NCBI GenBank assembly: GCA_965153455.1
Contig: OZ234501.1
Span: forward strand, 13,826,001-13,890,000
Direction of reading: 5' to 3'
Source of the DNA: Sphagnum compactum
Taxonomy: Eukaryota > Bryophyta > Sphagnopsida > Sphagnales
Length of the DNA stretch: 64,000 bases
Shown: positions 1-12,500 of the stretch, one piece after another
Position numbering within the stretch: the first letter of the stretch is position 1
How the letters are laid out: the number at the start of each line of letters is the position of its first letter
The notes under the pieces: model-generated
What the model was told of the DNA's origin: nothing
Databases searched by the model: none
What the model saw: the letters and a program-made list of their open reading frames with translations, nothing else
Made by a program: the position numbers and the translations under genes

Positions 1-3000
1 AAGAGTAACAAAATGTCAAGTACAGTTATACCAAATAGCCACCAGACCTTGTACTATATTAGATAGTTAGTTAATAATTTTCCTTTTTTCCTCTTTTTTT
101 TTGCTTAATATATAAGTGAATGTTTGAACTTTTGAAAACATTCTTCACTTATAAGAATAACTTGTTTTAAGAATGAATTTTTTTTATAGAATAAACCTGT
201 GAGAAAATTAAAAAATGAACTTAAATTTTTTTTAGCATAATTTGTGAATTTGTAACATCCATGGTAGGAGGATAGTTATGCCATAATAATTAAACATAAA
301 AAATAAAATGAGTCTATACTTGTGCAATAAAAATATATAATTTCAATCCTATAATTGTTTGTATTCGACAAGCCCATGTTAAAAATGAAAGACCTTGACA
401 TTTCTCATGTGTCAGATATGCTTCAAAGTGTCTAGTCTAATCATTCTTAAATTGATAGTCGGAGTTTAAACCTCATTGCTCCCATGAAACATTATGGGTA
501 CATGAAAACATCAAATACTTTTTAATCAACCACCCATCCCTAAACAAAAGTTTTGTGTGTTGAGCCAAGAGTTAAACCCCTAACCAATAGATAGCAAGCC
601 AAAAGCCTTTTCATTTTTGGAAATTATACATAGATGTGGATGATGAATTTTTTAATAAAAATTCATAGTTATGTTAGTTTTTGTGAAAGAGGTTTGCTCC
701 AAGTGTGAGGTTTTGATAAATTATTGGATGCATTCAAGCTTCAACCACCTATCAACAAGGGTGATGAGAATTGCAAATTTCAGTGATGAATAATTGGAAT
801 TATATGGAGGATTTTTTAGAATCCTTAATATGCTCATCCATGGACCATTCGAAAAATAATTTGAAAAATAACTACCTCATTTTCAGCCTAACTATTTCAT
901 TTTTTATCTTAATATTTATCTCCCACCTTTCTTGATAGCTACCTCCATTTCATAATTAATTAATTAATTTCCCTATTTATCAACATGGATATGGAAAAAT
1001 AAATTAATGTGTCTCTTTTCATGTCCATGAAATGTATATAATTTAAATTAAATTTGAGATTTACATAAATAAAGATCAATTGAAACTTATATTAAATTAG
1101 CTAATGGAATTTATTTGTATATTGATTTTTTTATTTAAGAAATTATTATTTTTCTTCTAATTTCAAAATAGCAAGCATTCAGTAAATATAAGGGAAACAA
1201 GTTGATGAGAATGAAGTATCCTATTAAATGCCCTTAGAAGAAGCTACCAGGTTTTCTTTTTTCTTTTTTCAATTTAGGAGTTTCTAAAGTTTGGCAAAAC
1301 ATTCCACAAAATTCCAAATTTTTTTGTCACCACAGTGTGAAAAATCATTCAAGAAAAAAACCTCTGGAAGCTACACCAAAGCTAATTGCCATTGTGAAAT
1401 AATATTGAGTGCACCAAAATGTTCGAACTTCACAACTTAAAACTACATACACCATCTTCTTATGAGGTCATGGTCAAAAGAGTAAAACATGATACATGCT
1501 ATTTAACTAAAAGATTTATAAGAAGGCAATTTTAAAAATTTTATATTGCACTCAATGTGTGTAGTGTAGTATTTTTATACTTAGGTTCTAGCACCCATTT
1601 GAGAGCATTTTGGAGGCTAGAGGGGTGCACTTGCATGAGTCTATACCACCATAGATCCTACCTCCTTTCATAGTAGGTGGGTTCAACAAGGTTTTGTAAC
1701 AATAGATATCATGGTACTTATTAGTCTACCATCCTAAAATGGCTTTCATTCGACGGTGCGTAGCACCTCTCGAGTTCATATGGGATCATCCACTATGCCC
1801 ACCTTAGCTAAAAAGCATATCTTTAAATACAACTCATGTTTGGCAAATTTTGTTGAAACAATTAAAGTTTTCAAAAAACAAATCCCAACAGCCCCAATCT
1901 GAATATCAAAGTTACAAGATTCATAACTTGGAAATTTTGAAATTCGCACTTGGGAATTTTTATTTATATCTAAAATTTGATGGATTTTTTCAAAACATCA
2001 GAAAAGTAGTAAAATTTGCACTAGGAAAACACATTTAGCCAAAAGTTCCCCAATTTTACTACACTGGCAAAAACAACAAAACTAGTACTTGAAAAGAAAT
2101 CACCTGTTGTGGGTGCAACTTCTTGAAGCTCTAGTGGTTGGGTTCATGGAAGTATCATGTCCAGTGTTACATAGTTCGAAGCTCCTAAACCAACCCAAGC
2201 AGAAAAGAAAAACAAACAAACCAAAACATGTTGAGAATTGGGCAACGTTGAAGGTGGGGCCATGTTTTTATCACTTTAGTTATTTGCATATTCTTTCCCC
2301 TTGGCCCACACCAGGGCTTGGGGGAACACAATTTCTGATGAGATGACTGAAGAGAATAGTACTGAAAGTGTTAACAATTCCCCTTCCCAGTATTGAGATA
2401 CCATGCACTTGAAAAAACTTGAAACACGCGCAAAATGTCGCATAATTTCCCTCGTAGGCCAACAACAACTACACCACATTTAAAGCCTTTTGAATTTCTA
2501 GACATACCTCATAGCTTGGCCTTGTCCGGGTGGGTGGGGTTGAGTTGGGTTTTAGGGTTTATGGTTGTGGTGAGTTGTTGCTGTTTAATTCTTGATTTCA
2601 AAAACAATCTTTTTGGTCTCAATTTTAATTTTTTTAGTTTTTCTTGGTTTTGGATGGAGCTTTTGATCTGATCTTAAGATTGGTTTTTTTCAAAGCTTTA
2701 AAATTTTTGGTTCTAATCATTTTCACAAAGAATTTGGAATTGATTTGATTCAAGACAAGGTTTAGTTCCATCTTCATTACACAAAACTAAAATAAAATAA
2801 CATATAATTAATTTTCTCAATTAGAACACATTCCAAGATAAAAACTATGTAATGTTAATTATGTAAAACTAATCAAATGTAATAACTTGTCTAAAATGTA
2901 AAGTCAAGTTTATATATATATATTTAGTAAAATTATATTCATGTACCGAGAGACCCTGAACTCTAAAAAAGCCAAGGGGACAACACTTTTGATTCATGTT

Positions 3001-3297
3001 CTCATTCAATTTAGAAAAGAAGTTGATTTGTTAAGCAGGTTTCAATGACAATTCCAAAAACCTTGGAACTTTCAATCTTGAGACTCTAAAACCTGACTTC
3101 ATAAGTTGGCCTGAACCTGCTCAAATCCTGCCAAGACTGATTGTTTGGTTGTTTCTCTTTCTTGGGAGATGGAAAGGGTGTTTGGGGGTGGGTTGTCTCT
3201 TGCAAACTCTGACATATTTCAATGTCTTTTCAATACGATAGCAAGCACGAGCAAGCTGAGGTTGACCTAAATCCGAGAAAAATTCGAACAATTGATG
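1..3297. other. AT-rich intergenic DNA
   Basis: This stretch is very AT-rich with many homopolymer runs. The short open frames (for example 1850-2038 and 2089-2346) have no recognisable motif, no convincing splice context and composition like their surroundings. I see no gene, RNA gene or transposon terminus. Confidence 0.6.
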
Positions 3298-3640
3298 TCT
3301 CTTCATCCCAAGAGAAATTCAACATGATGCATAAGGTACATATGGGTTGAGAGGGTGAGAATATGAGCACACTTATGATCAAAAACTGTGCAATTTCTAC
3401 ACATGGTGATGTACATACTACATATATGTAGTACCCATCAAGAGCTTTGAAAGTAAATTGAACTTGGAATTTATTTCTCTTGATGATCCCAATTAGAGAA
3501 TTCAATTTGATGTATGAAGAAATAGTAGCATCATGGTTTTTGTGCTCAAGGGTGCGCGTAAGAACACACTTCTGATGAAAACCCATGCAATTTCTACACA
3601 TGGAGATCTACACAATAGATATATACCCATTGAATGAAAT
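3298..3640. repeat. Diverged two-copy tandem duplication
   Basis: Two diverged copies lie head to tail with a period of roughly 180-200 bp. The first runs from about 3298 and the second from about 3476. Both contain in order a TCTCTT...CCCAA...AGAAATTCAA-like start, an ACACACTT / GCACACTT block, and a shared GCAATTTCTACACATGG block (near 3391 and 3588). Function unknown. Confidence 0.6.
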
Positions 3641-3670
3641 TTATGTTTGCCATCAGGAATATTTAGCGGA

Positions 3671-4055
3671 GTGATTGTAATTGCAAGTTCAACATCGGTT
3701 AGGATTTCCCAACTTGCAAAAGCAGCTTTCAACAGAGAAAAGTCATCAACTCCCACTCAATCCAAGGGCTACTACGGATCAGACATTGGAGCCGCCAAGG
3801 CATCCGTCAAATCGTGGAATACACAGAGACTTGTAATATTGACAGAATACAAAGACTTGTAATACCGACTCCTCCGTATTCTTTGTATTTTGTCTATATT
3901 ACAAGTCTCTGTATCTTCCACGAAAGCCTTGGTGGGTCCAATGTCTGATCCTTCGTAGCCCTTTTACTGAGTCGAGCGTTGATGACCTCTCTGTTCAAAG
4001 CTGCTATTACAACTTGGAAAATCTGAACCCGGATTAGAATTGCAATTACAATCAC
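3671..4055. repeat. Long imperfect inverted repeat (foldback)
   Basis: The left arm begins GTGATTGTAATTGCA at 3671 and its reverse complement ends at 4055. Matching blocks run inward: CAGCTTTCAACAGAG against CTCTGTTCAAAGCTG, GGATCAGACATTGGA against TCCAATGTCTGATCC, CAGAGACTTGTAATAT against its complement, and GACAGAATACAAAG (3841-3854) against CTTTGTATTTTGTC (3881-3894). The loop is about 25 bp and each arm about 180 bp with scattered mismatches and small indels. It could be a foldback transposon, a MITE or an inverted duplication, and a transcript would form a long hairpin. Confidence 0.75.
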
Positions 4056-5110
4056 CAGCCGGAGCTTCTTGCATGATGAGCATCAACCCGTAGCTAATTC
4101 TAATTTAGGCAGAATCATTTGGATCGAATCGCGAATCCATTCTGGTGATCCGAGACGGGTAATAAATATTGTCATTGCACTAGGTCCAACTAATTCGGCA
4201 ATTGGCCTTCTGATCTCATGTGCAGGCTACGTTTCTCATCATCATGCATGGGGCGCCACCAATTGCCTATCATGTGATCAAGCTCCCAACACAGAGCGAG
4301 GTCATAGACGTACTGCAGCCACGGATCATCAGGGCGGCATCTCCTCTCATCGTGTGAAGCTCCCATCATGCAGTAAAGCTCATTATATTGTGAAGCTTCC
4401 AAGTTCCAACGCAGCGCAAGGTTGCATAACTGCAGCCATGCAGCTGCGCATCTCCTCTCTCCAGCACTAGGCGATCGAATGCAGTCGAACCATTTCCCAC
4501 GCTGATTCTGACCATGATTTGCAAGAAAGATCATGATCAGTTTTCGCAAGGCCCACAGAATATAATCACCCCCACCAAAAAGAAGAAGAAGAAGAAGAGA
4601 AAGATAATCTAGACACATTCAAAACTGCGGAATAAGCTAGCAGTAAGTGATTTTAATTTTTTTGGGGGGATCATTGCCGGGATCACTGGAGAACCATAAC
4701 ATCGCGACCGAGTACTTGTAAGTGCTATATCAGAATTTATTATAGCTCTAGATCAATATTCACTGGAAAAACCTCGCCATCAAGGAAGCAAGCATAGATG
4801 CTACAGCAATGGAGGGTGGAAGCTGGCTTACAAAATGATAGACAAAATTCTGTTCCTGCGGACATAGATCAAGTGCATGAGATGAGATGTTGATCATTGT
4901 GATCTGATCTTTCGTAATTTATATGTGATTCTTCTTCTTCGTGTGATTTTCCTCGAATTCAACAGCGCAATACAGTACGTTGCGGTGTGGATCGATCGAT
5001 CCATCTATACCCAAGTAAGTGGATCCATCTGCAAGCAAACGTAATTGTAACTGAACTTAGCAGCCGGACGGACGGACTCATGACCTTCCGGCAGTGGCAG
5101 TTCTGAATTG
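4056..5110. other. GC-richer stretch with internal ~113-bp duplication, no gene recognised
   Basis: Base composition here is clearly less AT-rich than on either side and resembles the gene regions further along. Two related blocks begin at 4281 (AGCTCCCAACACAGAGCGAG) and 4394 (AGCTTCCAAGTTCCAACGCA), and both run on to ACTGCAGCCA and CATCTCCTCTC. A 142-codon minus-strand frame covers this part (4618-4190) and so carries an internal repeat (ERRC...ALRW and ERRC...ALCW), but I do not recognise a family. It may be a gene remnant, a promoter region or part of an old transposon. Confidence 0.35.
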
Positions 5111-7035
5111 GGTCTCACTTTTTTCGAGAACCCTGGTTAATATTTATCAAATTTAACTGGTTTTTAAAAAACATTTGTTTCTTTAATTTTGTGGGATCTT
5201 TGGTGCCATTTCTACTGGCTGTTGTAGTCGAACCAGTGATTTGTTTTGTAGTGAATTTTCTCCATTTTGTTAAAAATAGTTTGAAATGACTAGAATATTC
5301 TATCACAAATTTCATGTTTCTGAAAAACAATTCATTGAAAAGTTACAGAGGATAAAAGAGTTTTTTTTGGGTGGTACCACTAGGAATGTCACACCATAAT
5401 TTTTCTAAACCCATCAAACTTTGAAAAATCATAGAAAACACTTAAATAAATATGTTTATAATTTTTTTTAACGAGTACATTTATTAGATTTCAGAAATTT
5501 TGAAATTTTAAATAATCTTAAAAATATTCCGAATTTTGATGTTTTCAATCATTGCATTCGAAAAAAGTTTCAAGAATGTAACATGGGTTCCTTTTTTTGA
5601 ACTTTTTCATTAAGAACACAAATTTGAAAAAAAATTGAAATTGTTTTTGAGAATTTTTTTCTTAAAGTAAATTGAAAGTTATTTTATTTTTATGTTTTTA
5701 TCAAGCAATTAATTGAGTAAATATAATTTAATTATGAATTTTCAAAGTTAAGGCTATCAATTTTTGAAGGGGCCATTTCATTTAAGAATACAAATTTTTA
5801 ACAATGTGTGGGAGTTTTTCAGTGCATTGTTAAGCATTGCATCTTCTTCTCAAATAAGAAAAATTAAGATGAATCACATAATCTGAGTTCAAGTTGTACA
5901 AATTCTTTGCAAGGTACCCTATTTAAGTAAAAGAACAAAAAGCTTTTCATTAAATATAAAAAACCCAAAAAACAAGTTCCAATGAATTTGAAAGACAATT
6001 TAATGTTGTTCTTCTTTTCAAATTGCTTTCAGAATAAGTGTCTTTTATTAGGGTGCAAGAAAAAACATGTAAAATTCCTATGGTTGAAAATTCTAGGTTT
6101 AAGGTTGGCATTGAATTCTTTTATACATGAGGATCTAACCTTGTGGGGCCAATGATTCTTAGAAAGGAAGGAGCCAATGATGGTGAAGCTCCATGCAGCA
6201 ATTTGTGGCATTTTCTCTTTCAATGTTTGCCACCATTGCTTCTTATGCGACTCCTAATTAACCCCTAATGTATTTGGGTATCTGCACTAATCACACTCAA
6301 CTTTGCATGCAACCAAACTTTGGGTTTCTATCATTTGGGGTGTTGGCATCCCTCAAACAAGACCCAAATTTATTTATGGGAAAAATAAAACACAACCAAC
6401 CTTATATTTATCCTTCATTTGTTGTAGAGAAACATTCAAAGAATAACCTCAGTTGTGAAATTAAAATGTGTTGTTCTTCATCAGAAAAAAGGAAACCATA
6501 ATTATCTATAAATTTATGGATCCACATAAGAAGTCCATTGCAAATCTACACTTACCACACATTGTATCATGCTAAATTTCGAGGGGAGAACTCACTAAAA
6601 GGAATTATGTTCTTTGCAACCAAGAAATCAATGACTAGATATCCTAAACAATTACATAATTGACCGTTGTCATAGGATATTACTTTAAATCTTATATGGA
6701 AACAGTTGTAGTTATATATTAGTTGTGCATTTGATTCTAGTAGATGATGACGTGCTAATAGGAGAATGACATCATGTTTTCATTACAAGTTTTCATCCAC
6801 ATACCATCCATGATTAATGACAAAATGACATGGATGTCTAAGATATCATTTGAAAATGTGACTAGGATAAAGTCATTTCAAATACGACTAAAGAATGATT
6901 ATGAAAATGACATGGACAAAATGATGTGTCATTATAAAAACAATGTGGTCATATAATTATTTTACAATGATTCAAAAATGACTTTTGAAAGAGAATTATG
7001 AAGCTTACTAGAAGACATGAAGGAAAAATAAGTTA
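5111..7035. other. AT-rich intergenic DNA
   Basis: I see no gene here. The last part, about 6990-7035, may hold a frameshifted upstream piece of the alpha-amylase relic that follows (a stretch reading LLEDMKEK), but this is weak. Confidence 0.5.
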
Positions 7036-9579
7036 CAACCCCTGGCTAATATTGTACTCAACCACCACATTGGGACCACCCATGGCATTGATGACCTCTA
7101 CAATTGCTATGATGGAATGCCCATGCCTTGGGATGAACATGTTGTCACTTGTGACACAGGTGGCATTGTAAAATTTCTTTTTCACACAACAGGTGCTAAT
7201 CTTTGATTGAATGAGTTCTTTTATTGGAAATGTAATAGAAACATGCAAAGAACTTTTTCAAAAGGAATAATGATCACAACATTATGTTGAGCTATTGCTT
7301 GTTGATGTTGTGGGTTTGGCATGTCAAAGGGTCATGCAAGTATAGGAGCTATTTTTGAAAGAATACCCAACATAGATCATACAAGCGAGGTTGCTGCAAA
7401 TGATTTAAGAAATTGGCTACTTTGGGTGCGCATTAAAGTTGGTTTCACTTGTTTTCGCTTTGAGTATGCAACTTGGGGTGAGGGAATGGGCATCTATGTT
7501 TTAAAAAGTGGGTGTGTGTTTGTGTGTGTGCACATTTCGTTTTGGGTCATAGTACTTGTGTTGTAAAAAATGCCTTTCTTACAACAAAGCTTTCAAAATT
7601 TGATGATATATACACAATCTTCTATTTTTCCCTCTTGAAGGTATAATGCCAAATTTGTGAACGCGTATATAGAAGCATCAAAACCTAGGCTGGCGATTGG
7701 GGAGTATTGCTCCACATGTAAATATGTGGGCCCAATGTATGTTTGGATTTTGATCAAGGTCAGTGTTATTGACGTTGATTTATTTGATAACTTTCGATAC
7801 TTGAAGGATGCAATTATGCAAAATTCAAAAACACAAGAAGAAGTTGTGTTATTGATTTGTGAAGAGAAAGGAAATTCTCTTGTCTATGTATGTGGTTTGA
7901 TGAATGTGTAATGGTTGGGCATCAACATAGATTTGCATCAATAGCGAATAGTTGATTGGATTGACAAAATTGGAGCTCTTTCATGTGCCTTTGATTTCAC
8001 ACCAAAGCAATATTGCAAGTAAAAAAATTGGGCTTATACCATCTGTTGGAGACATAAAATTTTGTCATTGTCATTATTATTTGGTAATAAACAACAAAGT
8101 TATCATTAGCTAGAATAAATATTTAAATTACACTATTTGGTGATGGAACCCAAAAGTAGGAAGCAAATTTTTATTGATTGGTGTTGATAATCATCTAGAA
8201 TAAGCATGTAGTTAAAATGATGTGCTTGGGAAGTTTTGTCATTAAGTGTGATGGTTGTTTTGCAAGTATGGACCTCCAAATGTCAAATTTATGTGATGAT
8301 ACAGGGAGTTGTGTGACAAGAAGCTTGTGCAAAGGGTGAGTGGTGGTGATTGCAAGATCAAAAGAGACCTCCTAGGTTGATTGGTATGTGGTTTTCGAAA
8401 GCAATCACCTTCATAGACAACCATGATACTAGATCAACCGGGTAAAACATGAAACATGCATCTTGATATTGAAATTTATTCATAAATCCTTCCATTGCAT
8501 TATTGACAAAAATTTCCATTATTTCCAATTTTTGTATATTTGCAAATATACATCATTCCTTGAACACGAGGGAAGGAATTGGAAAACGAAGATGGTCTGC
8601 TTTGTGGGTTTGGTGGATGGTAGGTTTTGTGGGTTTGATGGGTGGGTGGTTTATAGGCACACTAACCTTTTCCTTGTGAGCATATTATGCAGGTACTTTC
8701 TTCTTCTCTCATGATTTTTTGAGGGCTTCCATAAATTTCATTTAAATTTTTCTTTTGTGGTTAGTCTTGTTCTATACTAGGTCTCCCTTTCAAATTATTG
8801 CCATGGGGGAAAAAAAAACAATGTGGTGTTGTGCCATGGTGTAATTTCCTGAACTTGTTCTTGGTAACTTTTGATTTTCCTCCAAGGCTATGCTTACATT
8901 TTTACACACCTTGGCCAACCTTGTGTCTTCTATGACCATATTTTTGAATGGGGCGATGACACAAAAAATGCAATTTTGGAACTTGTAATGGGAATTCTCC
9001 CTTTCCCCCATTAAGCAATTCCATCCTTGACCTTGATAGTTTTGGCATGTGTGGAAATGTAATTCCTTGTTGTAAACAAATTGTTCCATTGTTCATGTGC
9101 TTTAGTGTGTTTATAAAAAAAAATCAGGATTTTGCCAAAGAAAGAAAAAATTCCATTTTGTTGTGCAATTTGTCACATGAGTTTCATCATTTTTCAATAC
9201 TTTATAAAAGGATAAAACTACAATGTATCAACTTGGTAATTTTCCATAGTAATAAGGATTAAGTAATTAACAACTTGTGGGGAGTTTACATTTGATAACC
9301 ATTGAATTTGAAGACACTTGTAGAGTGTTCAACTAGTGGTTATTGCATATGTTTGTTAGCTATTGTGTACTTGATATAATAATAATTTGTTGATTTTTTG
9401 TTGTGAGAAAATTAGAATTTGGGAGTCATTCGACTATTGAAATTCTACATGTGAGTAATGGCATATATGCAGCATATATTGATGGAAAATTGTTATTGAG
9501 GTTAGGTGATGGACATTGGGCTCTGTCCACAGGGCACTAGGAGCTTTGTATATTTGGCCATGGTTATATGGTATGGTAG
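7036..9579 (+). pseudogene. Alpha-amylase (GH13, plant cytosolic type) pseudogene
   Basis: Seven blocks in the right order match plant alpha-amylase, which hydrolyses alpha-1,4 links in starch. Block 1 (7036-7159) reads NIVLNHH...YDGMPMPWDEHVVT. Block 2 (about 7312-7477) reads IPNIDHTSEVAANDLRNWLL and ends CFRFEYATW. Block 3 (from 7641, after a TTGAAG acceptor) reads AKFVNAYIEASKP...GEYCSTCKY. Block 4 (7930-8010) reads RIVDWIDKIGALSCAFDFT. Block 5 (8341-8442) reads RPPRLIGMWFSKAITFIDNH followed by DTRSTG. Block 6 (8883-8984) reads [19 protein letters not shown]. Block 7 (9427-9579) ends GHGYMVW then TAG, like the family C-terminus. Decay is seen as in-frame TAG at 7942-7944, TGA at 8347-8349 and TAG at 9538-9540. 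The catalytic nucleophile Asp of the FRFD motif is Glu, while the acid/base Glu and the DNHD motif remain. The pieces sit in exon-like blocks, so this is a decayed intron-containing copy, not a processed one. Confidence 0.88.
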
Positions 9580-12500
9580 AAACCTAGGTAGCCACTATTA
9601 GTTTAATAAGACGGGTTTTTGTTTTTCTTTCTATTGTTTCAAGCATTTAGAATGTCATGGCATTAACTCTACATAATCACATTCTTGTAAATTTTAGACC
9701 CAAGATTAGTACACAGTATAGGTGCAATCAAGTTTAATGATCATGGGATGCCTTATTGTTCACACAATTATATAGGAGGCCACATCAAAATCCTAAATCC
9801 TAAATGCTAAACAAATATCTATTATATTGTGTACTTGGTGAATGTCACAAATAATTTCATTGGGTGCAAAAGTATGACATTTTTTTTTAATAAAACATTT
9901 TCTTACTACCTTTTAACCATTTCAAACTCAATTATTTTTGGTTTGCACCTTGCTTAAACCCTAAACCCTAGGATAAATATTAATAAGGTCCAAGCCATTT
10001 CAAAAATTGGCACTTACGAAAATTGGGTTTTCCATCTTTTTTTCAAAAAAAATTGCAAAAACATTTGGATACATGGCAAATTTTTGCCAAAGCTCCTTGC
10101 AACTATGGCCAAATTTATCGAAATTGTGGCAAGCCTTTTCCTTATGAAGGGATTGAATGCCCTTTCAAGATATTGGGTTGTTTCAAATGGAGGTTATTGT
10201 GCCTTTTGGAAATTGTATTATCTTGGAAGGTTGCCCATCCCAAGACTATAGTCACCTTAACATGCTAAATTTTCTATAATGCCATCTAGTTTAACAAAGT
10301 CACATAATGATTCATATTTCAAAAGGTGATGAATTTGGGTATTTTTCAGCATTTTTTGTAATTCAAGATTCCAATGTGAGAAACCATCTTTTGTGTTATG
10401 AAACACATTGAACCTTTTTTGTGACAAGTTGGGTTTTTAAAAACCATATTCATGGATTTCAACAAGTTCTAAAAAAAAAATTCAAAGCATTAATAGACCT
10501 TTTTTTGGTAGTTCAAAATATTCAACAAGTAAGTGATTGATTATTATTTGAACTTCTATATTGATGAAAAATCTATAGAATTCAAATGAATATGTTGAAC
10601 ACCTTTTTTTGTGTTGTTTCAAAACATTGGTCCTTATGCTTTGAAGCTTTACAATGGCTTATATATTGATAAAGTTAATTTGGTTTTGTCGATCATCAAT
10701 CTTTGAACTTAAAACTGCATGATCAAACATGACGGCCATATGTCACCAACACAACAATATTATAATGCCGATAAGTGCAATATTACAAAAAATTCATTGC
10801 ATCTTCATTACATTTTTATTTAATCCTCTAATGTGCAATCACTGTAGATAAATTGTATGCATCAAGGATTTTTTCATATATTAAATTACATGTTCCATTT
10901 TGGAACCATTGTTTTCCAATACCTCTATTCATAACAAAAGGAAAACTCATTCCTCCATAGGCATTGCAACACAATATTTGACATTCAAAGATATCAAAAT
11001 TATAGTTATTGTAACAAAAACATTTAGTGAAACTTTACAAATATTAAAATTTTATTTGGGTGATTTAATGACATATAAGTTTGTACCCTTTGAACCTTTT
11101 CATAGATCATATTAACCAACTCTCTATATTGACAAGTTTGATGTAAATATTGTGATAAGCAGGATTGGAAAAGGCAATTGTGATCAAATTTCTCACACAC
11201 AAAAACATAAAATTTCAAATTAAAGGTATAATTCTAAGTATTATGATTTAAACATTCTATAAATATTTTTTTTGACATGGAGAAATTCACTCAACTATTT
11301 ATTTTCTATTTCACGAAAAAAGAACTCAACATTAGTTGAGTTTTGAACAATGTTAATTTTATTAAACAACTATTGGAACCCTCTTTGTCTTTCCAATGGT
11401 AATTTGAAACTTTTTTGGACTTATTTTTCTTAATGTCAAATAGTGGGAATGTGTTTTGAGAAAAATTATAAATCATCACTATCATCCAAGATTTTGTAAT
11501 GCACCTATGCCAAGGATTTCCAAGATTGATTGGATAATTTTGGTATATGAATTTTTTGGGATGGAACAAGATCCCAAGCCATAATAATTATTGTGATTTA
11601 GCAAGACAAGATTTTCAAAAAAAATTGCAAAAAAATGATCAACAACAATTACAGCAATAGGATGGAGATATTCCAAGCATGGAATCATGGGGTGCAACCA
11701 GACTATTGTGTGAATAATCTAAAATATAAATCCATAGGAATAAATAGAGATACAAAAAGGCCTAAAGGTGTTTAGGGTGAAAGCACATTAAGCCCCCCAC
11801 AAATTGAAGTCATAAGTATAATTATTTTGTAATTATTTTTTTAGATAATATATGGACATCACATCTTGGATTGTTTTTGCTTGTTTTAAGTGTATTTGAT
11901 TAACTTAAAATTTAATCTCATCAATTATTTTATAAAATCTAACAAACAATGAAAACTTGAATGTATGGAGTATATTTGTAACAAAATAATACCCGTCACA
12001 AAATTTGAAAAAATTGCATATATGTTCCAAAACTAGGGTTGTGAGGAATTCTTGGGTGAATTTTTTTATGGTGTATGATAATGATATACATGAATTAAAT
12101 TTAAAACCATTTAGAGATTTAAAGTATTTTGATGAAATTTCATTCAATTTTTTAGTTTTTTTGCATTTTTGAACTAAATGCATAATTATATCTTCTTTGT
12201 AAGAAAAAAACCACTACCATATCAAAAGGAGGAGATTTTACAGATGGGCATTGCATTATTTTTTCAATTTTTGTTTGTTTGGTAATGTTTCATGAAACAC
12301 AAACATGAAGCCCCATGGCTATTGAAAAACTATAAATTATATACTATATGTACATTAATTTTATCCAATCATTTTCATCTAATCGTTGAATCAAAATTAA
12401 TTTTGATTCAAAGTTCACTTTGAGTTCCAAAATGTTGTCATGCAAATTTTTAAATTTTTGCTTGTGTTTAGGACTGTGAAAGGATACCATCAAAATTTTA

